The translations under genes and the position numbers were made by a program. Below, in pieces: positions 17,171 through 26,945 of a DNA stretch of 64,000 nucleotides; the stretch's first letter is position 1, and each line of letters starts with the position of its first letter. The notes beneath the pieces are model-generated. The model worked only from the letters and a program-made list of their open reading frames with translations. It was not told the DNA's origin and searched no databases. Source of the DNA: Chryseosolibacter sp036402115 (GTDB lineage Bacteria; Bacteroidota; Bacteroidia; Cytophagales; Cyclobacteriaceae); NCBI GenBank assembly GCA_036402115.1, contig DASWTM010000198.1, forward strand, positions 12,624 through 76,623, in the 5' to 3' direction.

Positions 17171-18283
17171 ATGAAAGTCGCCATCGTCCTAAACACGTCT
17201 TGGAATATTTACAATTTCCGGTTGAATTTTGTCCGCGAGCTAATCAAGCACGGCCACGAGGTGCATACGATTGCCCCGGCCGATGATTACACGCAATATC
17301 TGGTGAAAGAAGGGTGCATTCATCACCGCATCAAGATGGATAGTCGGGGCGCCAATCCAATTAAGGACTCAGCGCTAATCGCAGAACTGCTCATGACCTA
17401 CCGGAAAGTTCGACCTGACGTTATCCTGCATTACACCATTAAACCTAACGTTTACGGCACCTTAGCGGCAGCGATACTCGGCATCCCTGTAATTAACAAT
17501 GTTTGCGGACTAGGCACTGTATTTCTTAAAAAGAATCTTGTTTCCGCGTTTGCGATGTTTTTGTATCGGATCAGTTTTCGTTTTGCAAGAAAGGTTTTCT
17601 TCCAGAACCCCGAAGACAAAAAACTATTCATCGACAAAGGGATCGTTTCATCCCGCACGGCCGATCTTGTTCCTGGCTCAGGCATTGACTTGCGGCATTT
17701 TCAGCCCATGGAATTTAAACGAAATGAGAAGTTTACATTTCTACTGATTTCCCGGCTGATCACCGATAAAGGAATTCTCGAATACATTGAGGCTATAAAA
17801 AAGTTAAAGGCGGAAGGATTAAATGCAAAGTTTCAGATCCTTGGCGCAAAGGATCCGGAACACAAGCGCGGAATTAAACTCGATGTAATCAACGAATGGA
17901 TTCAGTCTGATACTGTTGAATACCTGGGCACAACTAATGACGTTCGCACGCATATCGATCGTGCAGATTGTATTGTCCTTCCATCCTATCGCGAAGGTAC
18001 ACCGCGGACTTTGCTGGAAGCCGCCAGTTCAAGCAAACCAATCATTGCTACCAATGTCCCGGGCTGCAACCATGTAGTGGTTAATAACTACAATGGGTTG
18101 CTTTGTAAACTCAAAGACGCGGACGACCTGGCGCTAAAAATGAAGGAGATCTCCTTATATGATGACTCTACACTGCAAGTTTTTGGACGCAACGGACGGT
18201 CGAAAATGGAAGCTGAGTACGATGAATCTTTGGTTATAAACAAGTATCTTCACGCCTTGAAAGAAATTCAAAAGGCATCTTAA
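17171..18283 (+). CDS. family 4 glycosyltransferase (GT-B fold)
   Basis: The 370-residue protein begins MKVAIVLNTSWNIYNFRLNFV and continues in the two-domain GT-B fold. The acceptor-side half includes PDVILHYTIKPNVYGTLAA. The donor-binding half includes LISRLITDKGILEYIEA, VEYLGTTNDV and the signature YREGTPRTLLEAASSSKPIIATNVPGC. It resembles glycosyltransferases of capsule and O-antigen clusters that transfer a sugar onto a lipid-linked acceptor. It opens a tightly packed operon of exopolysaccharide export and control genes. The donor sugar cannot be read from the sequence. Confidence 0.9.
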   Translation: MKVAIVLNTSWNIYNFRLNFVRELIKHGHEVHTIAPADDYTQYLVKEGCIHHRIKMDSRGANPIKDSALIAELLMTYRKVRPDVILHYTIKPNVYGTLAAAILGIPVINNVCGLGTVFLKKNLVSAFAMFLYRISFRFARKVFFQNPEDKKLFIDKGIVSSRTADLVPGSGIDLRHFQPMEFKRNEKFTFLLISRLITDKGILEYIEAIKKLKAEGLNAKFQILGAKDPEHKRGIKLDVINEWIQSDTVEYLGTTNDVRTHIDRADCIVLPSYREGTPRTLLEAASSSKPIIATNVPGCNHVVVNNYNGLLCKLKDADDLALKMKEISLYDDSTLQVFGRNGRSKMEAEYDESLVINKYLHALKEIQKAS

Positions 18284-18296
18284 TCAGTCACGATTC

Positions 18297-18833
18297 ATGC
18301 AAATAAAAGAAACCGGTATTGAAGGACTGGTTGAAGTCATTCCCTCTATTTTCAAGGACGACCGGGGATGGTTTTACGAGTTTTATAATAAAAACACCTT
18401 TGACCTGGCTGGTATCAGCTATACGTTCGTGCAGGAAAATACTTCGTTTTCAAAGAAGGGTGTGATACGAGGTCTCCACATGCAGACGGCTCCGCACGCT
18501 CAAGGAAAGCTAGTGACAGTTCTTCAGGGAAAAGTTGTCGATATCGTTGTCGACCTCAGGCCGGCATCCAAGACCTTCGGAAAGGTATACTATCAAGAGC
18601 TGGACAGCGAGAAACGCAATATGCTCATGGTGCCTGAGGGGTTCGCGCATGGCTTTGCAGCGCTGGAGGACTCCCTGTTTTTTTACAAGTGCACAAACTT
18701 CTATAACAAGGCCGCGGAAACAGGTATTGTCTGGAATGATCCAACATTAAATATTCAGTGGCCCTTCACCAGTCCGATTGTATCCGAGAAAGATCAGGTA
18801 CTTCCTACCCTTGAAGAATTACTCAAAAAATGA
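18297..18833 (+). CDS. rfbC: dTDP-4-dehydrorhamnose 3,5-epimerase
   Basis: This 178-residue cupin-fold enzyme epimerises dTDP-4-keto-6-deoxyglucose at C3 and C5 in dTDP-L-rhamnose synthesis. The catalytic histidine lies in GVIRGLHMQTAPHAQGKLV and the family signature MLMVPEGFAHGFAALED is complete. RfbA, RfbB and RfbD are not in the window, so the rest of the pathway must be encoded elsewhere. It is 13 nt after the glycosyltransferase gene, and its stop overlaps the next start (ATGA), which suggests that the exported polymer contains rhamnose or a related deoxysugar. Confidence 0.95.
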   Translation: MQIKETGIEGLVEVIPSIFKDDRGWFYEFYNKNTFDLAGISYTFVQENTSFSKKGVIRGLHMQTAPHAQGKLVTVLQGKVVDIVVDLRPASKTFGKVYYQELDSEKRNMLMVPEGFAHGFAALEDSLFFYKCTNFYNKAAETGIVWNDPTLNIQWPFTSPIVSEKDQVLPTLEELLKK

Positions 18834-19627
18834 GTAATTTCAGCAAACTGAATTTTGTGAAAGTTCACCTCTTCTTTTTTTTCGTTGTCGTGAGTACCCT
18901 TCTGTGCTCTTGCAGTTCGTACAAGCAAAACACAATGTTCCGCGCTGGAGACAACTCCAAAATCTCGCAAGAGAAAGCAATTGCTGAATCAAATTATGTC
19001 ATCAAGAAAAACGATCTTCTTCAACTGGAAGTGTATACCAATCAGGGTGACAAGATTATTGATCCAAATTTCGAATCATTTAAAGATTCCCCAAACCAAT
19101 CCGGGCTCAAGGTTGAACCGCCTAAGTATCTGGTCGATAATAATGGCGTAGCCAAGCTGCCTTTGCTTAATGAGGTAAAGCTTGAGGGTCTGACTGTCCG
19201 GGCAGCGGAAGACCTGTTACAAAAAGAATATGCAAAACAATATCAGCAACCGTTTGTAATGCTCAGCGTAACCAATAGACGCGTTACTGTGCTGGGCGCG
19301 CCAGGTGGTAAGGTTATTCCGCTTCTCGATGAGAACGTCCGATTGACAGAAGTACTCGCGCTGGCAGGCGGCATTGGCCTTGAGGGCAAAGCAACCAATA
19401 TTCGTGTGCTCCGCGGTAACCAGATTTTCCTGGCAAACCTAAGCACCCTAGATGGTTACTTAAGCGATGATATGCTGATCCAGTCCGGAGACATAATTTA
19501 CGTTGAGCAGATACGAAGGCCGTTCCTCGAGGCACTCAGAAGTTATGGGCCAGTATTCAGCGTACTTACCAGTCTGGCTGCGGTAACGGTCGTCATCATC
19601 AATTCAAACCGCGAAAATTCAAATTGA
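18830..19627 (+). CDS. Wza-like polysaccharide export lipoprotein
   Basis: The 265-residue protein carries a lipoprotein signal (hydrophobic stretch to LLCSCSSYK). A polysaccharide export (Poly_export) domain follows, seen in YVIKKNDLLQLEVYTNQG and AKLPLLNEVKLEGLTVRAAE, then an SLBB-like segment with VTVLGAPGGKVIPLL and GDIIYVEQ. A C-terminal hydrophobic segment (about residues 240-258) could span the outer membrane as in Wza. It would form the outer-membrane exit of the polymer, working with the Wzc-like kinase encoded next. Confidence 0.92.
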   Translation: MSNFSKLNFVKVHLFFFFVVVSTLLCSCSSYKQNTMFRAGDNSKISQEKAIAESNYVIKKNDLLQLEVYTNQGDKIIDPNFESFKDSPNQSGLKVEPPKYLVDNNGVAKLPLLNEVKLEGLTVRAAEDLLQKEYAKQYQQPFVMLSVTNRRVTVLGAPGGKVIPLLDENVRLTEVLALAGGIGLEGKATNIRVLRGNQIFLANLSTLDGYLSDDMLIQSGDIIYVEQIRRPFLEALRSYGPVFSVLTSLAAVTVVIINSNRENSN

Positions 19628-21943
19628 TTGGAGCACCCGAACACGATATCAAACGCCCCGGAGGCGATCGATTTCAAGAAGCTTGGAATGATCATCACAG
19701 CCAACTGGCTTGGGATACTGTTGATCTTCCTCGCGGTGAATGCAGCTGCTTATTTGGTCATTCGGTACACTAAAGATGTTTATGAGTCACAGTCTCAGCT
19801 GAAGCTTGAATTTAAAAGTGAAGCTTCCGATTTGGGGATCGCTAACATGATCAATGACGAGAATGTAAATGGAATCGCAGGCGAGATCGAAATCATCCGC
19901 TCGGAGCTTTTCTTAGACAGGGTCATTGACTATTCTAATTTCGAAGTGGTCTATTATAGCAGAGGCCGTGTGCTTGATAATGATTTGTTCATCAGCGGTC
20001 CGGTCCGGGTAATCGAATATAATAAAGACAACTCACTGTACGATGTGCCAATTTCCTTCGAGGCTGTTGGCGCAAACGATTTTATTCTACAGGTGCCTGG
20101 CCGAGAAGAAGTGCGCGGCAAGTTTGGAAAAAAAGTCGCGTTACTCGACCTCGAAATGGTGCTGGAGAAAAATCCTGATTTTAAGAAGGGTGATGAAATC
20201 GGATACTACTTCGTTATTAATAGTCGCCAGGCGATGCTTGAGTATCTCAGTAAGAATCTGTCGGTAGAGCCGCTGAACTTCAATGCAAACACCATCCGTT
20301 TATCGTTTAAAGATAACAATGCTATGAAAGCGCGTGCGGTATTAAACCGCATAGACAGCTTATACGTGCAATACAGCAACGAACAGAAAAACCTTGCCAA
20401 CAAACAGAAAATAGACTGGCTCGTCAACGAGTTGAGTCAGCTGGAGAAAAAGATGGAGGCTCATGAAGAGTACTTTAAGAAATTCGCGCTTCAAAATAAG
20501 AGCAACAATCTGGAAATTGATTTTCGCACCACGGTAGACGCCATCAACAAAATTGACTCTCAACGATATGAGTTAACGAAACGGATCACAGAAGTAAACC
20601 GGTTTATCGAAGATCTTCAAAAGAAGGGTGGGAAACCTTCCTTTGCCATCCGTCAGTATTTACCGCAAAACACTAATCTGAGCATTGATGAGTTGCAGCG
20701 TCTTGAGATTGAACGTGAACGCCTGAAACTATCCTACCAGGAGGTGAGTTTCGCCTATCGGCAAAAACAAAGGCAAGTAGATAATGCGCGGGCCAGTGTC
20801 CTCGAACAGGTTAATGGCGTCCGCGGTGCCTGGATCAAGAGCCTGGAAGAGCTCAATAACCGCAAAGCTCAGCTTGAGACAGCTTTCGCAACCCTTCCGG
20901 ACAAGTCGACAGAATTTTCAAAAAATCAGCGATTTTACAAAGTGTATGAAGAGTCGTATCTGCTCCTCATGCAGTCGAAAGCTGAATTTGAAATCGCACA
21001 GGCCGGTAGTATCCCTGACTTTAAGATTCTTTCGCCTGCGAGCTTGCCGATTACGCCTATTTCACCAAAGAAACTAATGATTGCCGGTGTCGGTCTTGTG
21101 GCAAGCATCGTTCTGATCTTTGTGTTTGTTGGGATCCTCTACATTGTCAATAATAAGATCACAAGTCTCTCAGAACTGGAGAGAATTGAACGCGCACCGC
21201 TGCTTGGAGCTGTCCCATTGTCACGCCACGGTGCTAACGGAGGACTGCATATCCTCGATTATCCTAAGTCAGTCGTCAGCGAATCAATCCGAACACTTCG
21301 CACCAACCTTGATTTTTTCCAGGTGACAGCAAAGCACAAAGTGATTGCAGTTTCGTCCAGTATCTCAGGCGAAGGCAAGTCATTTATTGCCATGAACCTC
21401 GGAGGTGTAATCGCGCTTTCTAAAAAACGTGTCGTACTGATTGACCTCGACATGCGAAAAGCGAAAGTTGAGCTTCCTGTTGAACCCACAGACGGAACAC
21501 GCGGAATGAGTACGATTTTGATCAAACGAAATACCTGGCAAGAGTGCGTGATGAAAACATCGTTGGAAAATTTCGATGTTATCCCTTCAGGGCCTCACCC
21601 ACCAAACCCCTCAGAATTGTTGCTGAATGGTGAGTTCACGGACTTGCTTGAAGACTTGAAAAGTCAATATGATTTTATAATTATAGACACTCCACCAGTG
21701 GGACTTGTCACTGACGGTATTATGGCGATGAAACGCGCGGATATTTCTGTGTACGTGTTCCGTGCCAACTATTCCAAAAAAGACTTCCTGATGACACTCA
21801 GGCGTATCATCACAATGAATAAGTTTACGAACATTACCACCGTACTCAATGCTGTCCCTGGACCATCCAAGAGTTACGGCTACGGCTATTACGAAGAAAA
21901 TGGTAGTGATAAGCTAAAGTCAATTTTTAAAGTCGGTGTTTAA
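19628..21943 (+). CDS. Wzc-like polysaccharide co-polymerase and tyrosine autokinase
   Basis: Translation probably starts at the TTG directly after the preceding stop codon. That keeps the conserved AIDFKKLGMIITANWLG leader, which the first ATG would cut. The 771-residue protein has transmembrane helices at about 25-46 and 480-505 enclosing a periplasmic coiled-coil Wzz region. A cytoplasmic BY-kinase domain follows: Walker A SSSISGEGKS (Lys584), Walker A' VVLIDLDMRKAK and Walker B FIIIDTPPVGLVTDG. The tail has a tyrosine cluster (SYGYGYYEE) that is the usual autophosphorylation site. It controls chain length and export, opposed by the adjacent PHP phosphatase. Confidence 0.94.
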   Translation: MEHPNTISNAPEAIDFKKLGMIITANWLGILLIFLAVNAAAYLVIRYTKDVYESQSQLKLEFKSEASDLGIANMINDENVNGIAGEIEIIRSELFLDRVIDYSNFEVVYYSRGRVLDNDLFISGPVRVIEYNKDNSLYDVPISFEAVGANDFILQVPGREEVRGKFGKKVALLDLEMVLEKNPDFKKGDEIGYYFVINSRQAMLEYLSKNLSVEPLNFNANTIRLSFKDNNAMKARAVLNRIDSLYVQYSNEQKNLANKQKIDWLVNELSQLEKKMEAHEEYFKKFALQNKSNNLEIDFRTTVDAINKIDSQRYELTKRITEVNRFIEDLQKKGGKPSFAIRQYLPQNTNLSIDELQRLEIERERLKLSYQEVSFAYRQKQRQVDNARASVLEQVNGVRGAWIKSLEELNNRKAQLETAFATLPDKSTEFSKNQRFYKVYEESYLLLMQSKAEFEIAQAGSIPDFKILSPASLPITPISPKKLMIAGVGLVASIVLIFVFVGILYIVNNKITSLSELERIERAPLLGAVPLSRHGANGGLHILDYPKSVVSESIRTLRTNLDFFQVTAKHKVIAVSSSISGEGKSFIAMNLGGVIALSKKRVVLIDLDMRKAKVELPVEPTDGTRGMSTILIKRNTWQECVMKTSLENFDVIPSGPHPPNPSELLLNGEFTDLLEDLKSQYDFIIIDTPPVGLVTDGIMAMKRADISVYVFRANYSKKDFLMTLRRIITMNKFTNITTVLNAVPGPSKSYGYGYYEENGSDKLKSIFKVGV

Positions 21944-22664
21944 CTGGTTTAGAAAAGAAAACACATTTGAGAATCCACTCACCGTTGACATGCATTCTCA
22001 CCTGCTTCCGCAGTTGGACGATGGCGTGCAGTCGTTTGAAGATGCGCTCGCTATCATCAGTCAACTCAAGGCATTTGGCTATAAAAAAATAATCACCACT
22101 CCGCACATCATCGCGGATACGTACAAAAATTCTCCCGACACGATTCTCCCAAGGCTCGCTGAATTAAACGCTTACCTTCAACGGGAGAATGCAGACATAA
22201 AAATTGAGGCAGCTGCCGAATACTACCTTGACGAAGCGTTGATGCAAAAGGTCACGGCTCACGAACAACTGCTTACCTTTGGAAAAAAATATCTTCTGTT
22301 TGAGACGAATTTTCTCAATGAGCCGATGTTTCTGAAAGAGTTCATCTTTTCTGCTACTACACAGGGATATCGTCTTATCCTCGCACATCCCGAGCGCTAC
22401 ATTTTTTTGCAGCACGATATAAAAAAGGCGCAAGACCTTCTGGATCGAGGCGTTCTGTTCCAGGTAAACCTCATCTCCCTGACAGGCTATTATTCGCGCG
22501 AGGCAAAAAAATTGGCTGAAAGACTGATTGCAAACGGACACGTACATTTTCTCGGAACGGATTGTCACACCCTTCAGCAAACGTCACTTATCAGGAAATC
22601 CTTTCGATCCAACTATTTCAAAAAGGCTTTATCGCTACCTTTACTTAATAACACACTGTTATGA
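21936..22664 (+). CDS. PHP-type tyrosine-protein phosphatase (CpsB/YwqE family)
   Basis: The GTG start at 21936 overlaps the kinase gene by 8 nt. The 242-residue protein has PHP-domain metal motifs: DMHSHLLPQLDDGV, IITTPHII, AAEYYLDE, LILAHPERY and FLGTDCH. Members of this family remove phosphate from the tyrosine cluster of the cognate BY-kinase, so its coupling to the Wzc-like gene fits a matched kinase/phosphatase pair regulating polymer export. It is cytosolic and of normal length. Confidence 0.92.
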   Translation: MFNWFRKENTFENPLTVDMHSHLLPQLDDGVQSFEDALAIISQLKAFGYKKIITTPHIIADTYKNSPDTILPRLAELNAYLQRENADIKIEAAAEYYLDEALMQKVTAHEQLLTFGKKYLLFETNFLNEPMFLKEFIFSATTQGYRLILAHPERYIFLQHDIKKAQDLLDRGVLFQVNLISLTGYYSREAKKLAERLIANGHVHFLGTDCHTLQQTSLIRKSFRSNYFKKALSLPLLNNTLL

Positions 22665-23647
22665 TTGCAGTTACAGGCGCTAACGGTTTACTCGGAAGCT
22701 ACATCGTCAGACGACTTCTTCACGAGAAGAGAGATGTTGTCGCGCTGAAACGTGCTACCAGCGATACTTCACTGCTTACGGATGTGGCGTCAAGTATTCG
22801 ATGGATAAATGCGGACGTAACTAATCCTGTTCAATTGGAAGATGCGTTCAACCATGTAAGCGTGGTGATTCATGCCGCTGCAATTGTATCCTTCAATCCT
22901 CGCCTTGCAAAGAAAATGTTTGAGGTTAACGTCACGGGTACACGCAACGTAGTGAATGCCTGCCTGACTGCCGGTGTTAAAAAACTCATTCACATAAGTT
23001 CTGTTGCCGCCTTGGGTAGGCTAAAGGGTGATACTCATATCGATGAAAATCACAAGTGGATTGACAATCCTATGAACACCACGTATGCGGAAACAAAATA
23101 CCTCGCAGAGCTGGAAGTTTTCCGCGGCCACGAAGAAGGTTTGAATAGTGTGCTGGTAAATCCTTCGGTAATTCTTGCTGCCGCAGACTGGGCGAAAAGC
23201 AGCGCAAAGCTTTTTAAGTACGTGTGGGACGAACGCAAATTCTACACCGACAAAAACATGAATTTCGTGGACGCGCGTGATGTTGCTGAAGCGGTCGTCA
23301 AACTTGTCGACATTAATGCACCGGGTGAACGTTTTATCCTGAACGCAACGAATCTGGATCTCAAAGAATTCTTTAAAAAGGTCGCCACACAATTCAATAA
23401 AAAAGCTCCCTCCGTTAAGGTGAATCAGTTTATGCTTGAGCTTATTTCGCGTGTCGAAGCAGTGCGATCGTGGGTCAGCAAGAGTGAACCGCTAATCACC
23501 AGGGAAACCGCGCGGATGGCTGGAAGCAACTTCGTCTATAGCAATAAAAAAGTCAGAAAACAACTTAATTTCGAGTTTCAATCGATTGACGACACAATCA
23601 AATGGTGTTGCGAATACTACATTGCACGCGCGAACGCTAAAAAATGA
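22661..23647 (+). CDS. NAD(P)-dependent epimerase/dehydratase family protein
   Basis: This 328-residue extended short-chain dehydrogenase has the Rossmann motif TGANGLLGSYIVRRL at its N-terminus, the conserved HAAAIVSF after strand 4, the serine of HISSVAALG and the catalytic YxxxK in TYAETKYLAE. It resembles dihydroflavonol reductase or sugar epimerase-like proteins; the substrate is not readable. Its start overlaps the phosphatase stop by 4 nt, so it belongs to the exopolysaccharide operon and may modify a sugar or lipid precursor. Confidence 0.88.
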   Translation: MIAVTGANGLLGSYIVRRLLHEKRDVVALKRATSDTSLLTDVASSIRWINADVTNPVQLEDAFNHVSVVIHAAAIVSFNPRLAKKMFEVNVTGTRNVVNACLTAGVKKLIHISSVAALGRLKGDTHIDENHKWIDNPMNTTYAETKYLAELEVFRGHEEGLNSVLVNPSVILAAADWAKSSAKLFKYVWDERKFYTDKNMNFVDARDVAEAVVKLVDINAPGERFILNATNLDLKEFFKKVATQFNKKAPSVKVNQFMLELISRVEAVRSWVSKSEPLITRETARMAGSNFVYSNKKVRKQLNFEFQSIDDTIKWCCEYYIARANAKK

Positions 23648-23704
23648 GATAAATCCATTTACCTTTACGGCAGATTTACCTATTTTAGGAAAACCAATTA
23701 GCCA

Positions 23705-25111
23705 ATGGCGAGAGAATTTCGTAAACGAGAAGAGGAAAACGAGCTGATAAAACGATTTGAAGACCACCTTCGCAAAAAGAAAGTAGAATTTTTTGATCTT
23801 GACGCCTACGAAGAAATTATAGAGTATTATATGATGCGCGGAAAACATACACGCGCACTGCAGGCCGTCAATCAGGCAATCAATCAGTATCCTTTTTCAA
23901 CCGAGTTAATCACCATCAAAGCACAAATCCTGACCAATCTCGAGGATTACGATCAGGCGCTTCTGCTATTGGATCACGCTCACTCACTGCAGCCAAACGA
24001 TCCTGAAATTTTTATCACGCGTGGTTCCATACTTTCGCTTCAGGGAAAATTCTCTGACGCCATCGAGAACTACGAGCTTGCCCTGACACTCGCTGAAGAC
24101 AAGGATGAAGTCTATTACAACATCGGCCTTGCCAAGCAAAGTATGGACGATTACAAGGGAGCAATTGAAGCGTACAAGAATGCAATTGAAGTGAACATCA
24201 GTCACGATGGCGCGTTGTATGAACTCGCCTATTGTCTTGATCTAACGGGTCAGCTTGAAAGCAGCGTTTCGTATTACCAAAAGTTTATTGATGAAGATCC
24301 CTACTCGGCAGCAGCGTGGTATAACATGGGGATCGTCTATAACAAATTAGAAAAATACGAAGAGGCATTGCACGCATACGACTATGCGATTACGATAGAC
24401 GAGAATTTCGCGTCTGCCTATTTCAACATGGGTAATACCTACATGAATCAGTTGCAATACACAAAAGCTCTTGATTCATTTAAGAAGACGGTTGAACTGG
24501 AGGGGCCGAGTCCTGAAGTTTATTGTTGCATCGGGGCCGCATACGAGAGCCTGGAGCAGTATGAACTGGGCCTAAAATATTTTCAGAAAGCCACGAAGCT
24601 CGACACACTGTATGATGAGGCTTGGTATGGTGCGGGAGCATGTTTAGAGAAACTGGAGAAATGGCACCAGGCTTTACATTTTTATAACAAGGCCTTAAAG
24701 ATCCACACCGAAAATGCTGAATACTGGAAAGCGGTGGCGCATGCCGAGTTTAAAATTGGAAATACTATTTCCTGCCTTGACGCCTACGAGGAAGCCAGCA
24801 AACTCGATCCGGAAGATAAAGAAATATGGCTGAACTGGTCATTTGTTTACTATGAGCAGGGGGATTATTCAAAAGCTACCGATATTCTTGCCGAAGGATT
24901 TGACACGATTCCTGACGATGCCGAACTGTTTTACAGGATGACGGTTTACCTCATTGAAGGAGGCAAATTCAAAGAAGCCTTTAATTATCTGGAAAATGCG
25001 TTAATTTTGGACTTTGATGGTCACTCAGCCCTCTTCGATTTTTTCCCCAAGATCGAGACCCAAAAGGCGCTGCATAAGATCATCGAACAGTTTAGAAAAG
25101 AAAACCATTAA
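23705..25111 (+). CDS. tetratricopeptide repeat protein
   Basis: The 468-residue protein is nearly all TPR motifs of 34 residues, about a dozen, with conserved segments such as AAWYNMGIVYNKLEKYEEALHAYD and ASAYFNMGNTYMNQLQY. The N-terminus is charged (MAREFRKREEENELIKRFED) with no signal peptide, so it is a cytoplasmic scaffold. Its stop codon shares one base with the start of the phosphosulfolactate synthase-like gene, so the two are co-translated. Its role cannot be named from sequence. Confidence 0.9.
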   Translation: MAREFRKREEENELIKRFEDHLRKKKVEFFDLDAYEEIIEYYMMRGKHTRALQAVNQAINQYPFSTELITIKAQILTNLEDYDQALLLLDHAHSLQPNDPEIFITRGSILSLQGKFSDAIENYELALTLAEDKDEVYYNIGLAKQSMDDYKGAIEAYKNAIEVNISHDGALYELAYCLDLTGQLESSVSYYQKFIDEDPYSAAAWYNMGIVYNKLEKYEEALHAYDYAITIDENFASAYFNMGNTYMNQLQYTKALDSFKKTVELEGPSPEVYCCIGAAYESLEQYELGLKYFQKATKLDTLYDEAWYGAGACLEKLEKWHQALHFYNKALKIHTENAEYWKAVAHAEFKIGNTISCLDAYEEASKLDPEDKEIWLNWSFVYYEQGDYSKATDILAEGFDTIPDDAELFYRMTVYLIEGGKFKEAFNYLENALILDFDGHSALFDFFPKIETQKALHKIIEQFRKENH

Positions 25112-25914
25112 TGAATTACGACCTAAAAAATTTGCCTGAGCGTACTAGCAAGCCCAGACAATATGGTTTTACCATGGCCATGGATAAGGGCCTCAGTGTC
25201 AGAGAAGCCGAGGATTTTGTTAGCAATTGTGCCGACCATGTCGACATCGTTAAGCTCGGTTGGGCCACTTCCTTCGTCACACCTAAGCTGAAAGATAAAT
25301 TAAGAGTGTATAAAGATGCGGGTCTTCCCGTGTACTTTGGGGGTACCTTGTTCGAGGCTTTTGTCATTCGTGATCAGTTTGACGAATACCGAAAAATTCT
25401 CGACAAGTTCGACATGTCATTCGCAGAAGTGTCCGATGGCTCAATCGACCTCGATCATGACAAAAAGTGCGATTACATTACCAAACTTTCTGACCAGGTA
25501 ACCGTTCTGTCTGAAGTAGGTTCAAAAGATGCGGATAAGATTATTCCACCGTACATGTGGATTGAACTGATGCAAAAGGAGCTTGATGCAGGCGCGTGGA
25601 AAGTAATCGGTGAAGCACGTGAAGGAGGAAATGTCGGACTCTTTCGTTCAACCGGTGAAGTACGCTCCGGTCTCGTGCAGGAAATTCTCACTAAAATTCC
25701 ATTCGAAAAAATAATCTGGGAAGCCCCTCAGAAGGCGCAGCAAGTTTGGTTCATCAAATTGCTTGGGGCCAACGTTAACCTCGGGAACATTGCTCCGGAA
25801 GAAATCATTCCGCTTGAAACAATCCGACTTGGATTGCGAGGCGATACATTCTTACATTTCCTGGGGATCGAAAAAAAGAAAAACAACTCTGCTCCACCAT
25901 TTGAAGTTGATTAA
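25111..25914 (+). CDS. phosphosulfolactate synthase-like protein (ComA family)
   Basis: The 267-residue protein matches the ComA family of TIM-barrel enzymes, which add sulfite to phosphoenolpyruvate to give (2R)-phospho-3-sulfolactate. Family features include GFTMAMDKGLSVREAEDF, HVDIVKLGWATSFV, VYFGGTLFEAF and EARE/RSTGEVR in the second half. In methanogens it serves coenzyme M synthesis. In a Bacteroidota host a role in sulfonate or sulfolactate metabolism is more likely, but that is inference. It overlaps the TPR gene by 1 nt. No ComB, ComC or sulfonate exporter is seen nearby. Confidence 0.88.
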   Translation: MNYDLKNLPERTSKPRQYGFTMAMDKGLSVREAEDFVSNCADHVDIVKLGWATSFVTPKLKDKLRVYKDAGLPVYFGGTLFEAFVIRDQFDEYRKILDKFDMSFAEVSDGSIDLDHDKKCDYITKLSDQVTVLSEVGSKDADKIIPPYMWIELMQKELDAGAWKVIGEAREGGNVGLFRSTGEVRSGLVQEILTKIPFEKIIWEAPQKAQQVWFIKLLGANVNLGNIAPEEIIPLETIRLGLRGDTFLHFLGIEKKKNNSAPPFEVD

Positions 25915-26199
25915 TTATCGACTGGCGGATGAACCGACTGTTTAACGTCCGACATCTCCCGTTAACGCAAAATTTCACTACTCATTATCAAATGATTACG
26001 TGTTTTGAGCGGAAAAATTCCAGCCCGTTATTCAATGTCATTAGTGCTTTGAAATCCAATGCAGGTTGACTACATTTTGGCCCTTTTAAAGCATTAAGAA
26101 CCAAACAGATCCTCAGATTTTCTGCCAGTTTGTAGTGGCGAAAACGAATTGAAGTGGGAATAAATTGAAGTTAGCAGAAAGAAAACCAAAAATCTGAAC

Positions 26200-26943
26200 A
26201 TGGAAAAAGTATTCGGACTGATAGGGCAAACCGTTAGTCACTCGTTCTCTAAACAATATTTTGATGAAAAATTTTTCCGCGAAGGACTCCGCGATCATCA
26301 TTACGAATTGTTCCCCTTGAAGAATATTAAAGAGATTGAGACACTGATTAAGGATACAAAGGGGCTTACTGGTCTTAATGTAACACTCCCGTATAAAGAA
26401 CAAGTGATCAATTTTCTCGATGAAGTTGACCCCGTAGCTAAAAGTATTGGCGCTGTTAACGTCATCAAGTTTAAGGATGGCAAGCGGAAAGGCTTCAATA
26501 CAGACTCGGATGCATTTTATGAAACACTTGAGAAGTGGCTTCCGAAAGACCGCAAGTTTCAAGCCCTCGTACTTGGTTCTGGCGGCTCGTCAAAAGCCGT
26601 TCAGGTTGCACTTCAGAAATTAGGTGTTGAATTCAAAGTAGTATCGCGAGAAGCGAAAAAAGGAACACTTACTTACGCTGATCTCGAAAAAGATCCAAAA
26701 GTTATCGCTAACTCGAAGCTCGTTATCAATACAACGCCACTGGGCATGCATCCGAACACAGAAGCGATGCCTCCAATTGATTTTGAAGAAATTGGCGCTG
26801 ACCACTTTGTTTATGACCTGATCTACAACCCGGCACGAACCCAGTTCTTGCAAAAAGCAGAGATCCATGGCGCCAAGATCAAGAACGGCCTGGAAATGCT
26901 GCACGTGCAGGCGGAGAAGTCCTGGAAGATATGGAATAACTAA
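26200..26943 (+). CDS. aroE: shikimate dehydrogenase
   Basis: This 247-residue enzyme reduces 3-dehydroshikimate to shikimate with NADPH in the aromatic amino acid pathway. The substrate-binding motif GQTVSHSFSKQYF, the catalytic lysine motif LNVTLPYKEQV and the aspartate of FNTDSDAF are present. The NADPH-binding motif VLGSGGSSKAV follows, and INTTPLGMHP is the usual later signature. The 285-nt gap upstream (25915-26199) shows no gene. The 3' end runs directly into heptamer array B, and uvrB follows in the same direction. Confidence 0.95.
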   Translation: MEKVFGLIGQTVSHSFSKQYFDEKFFREGLRDHHYELFPLKNIKEIETLIKDTKGLTGLNVTLPYKEQVINFLDEVDPVAKSIGAVNVIKFKDGKRKGFNTDSDAFYETLEKWLPKDRKFQALVLGSGGSSKAVQVALQKLGVEFKVVSREAKKGTLTYADLEKDPKVIANSKLVINTTPLGMHPNTEAMPPIDFEEIGADHFVYDLIYNPARTQFLQKAEIHGAKIKNGLEMLHVQAEKSWKIWNN

Positions 26944-26945
26944 AA

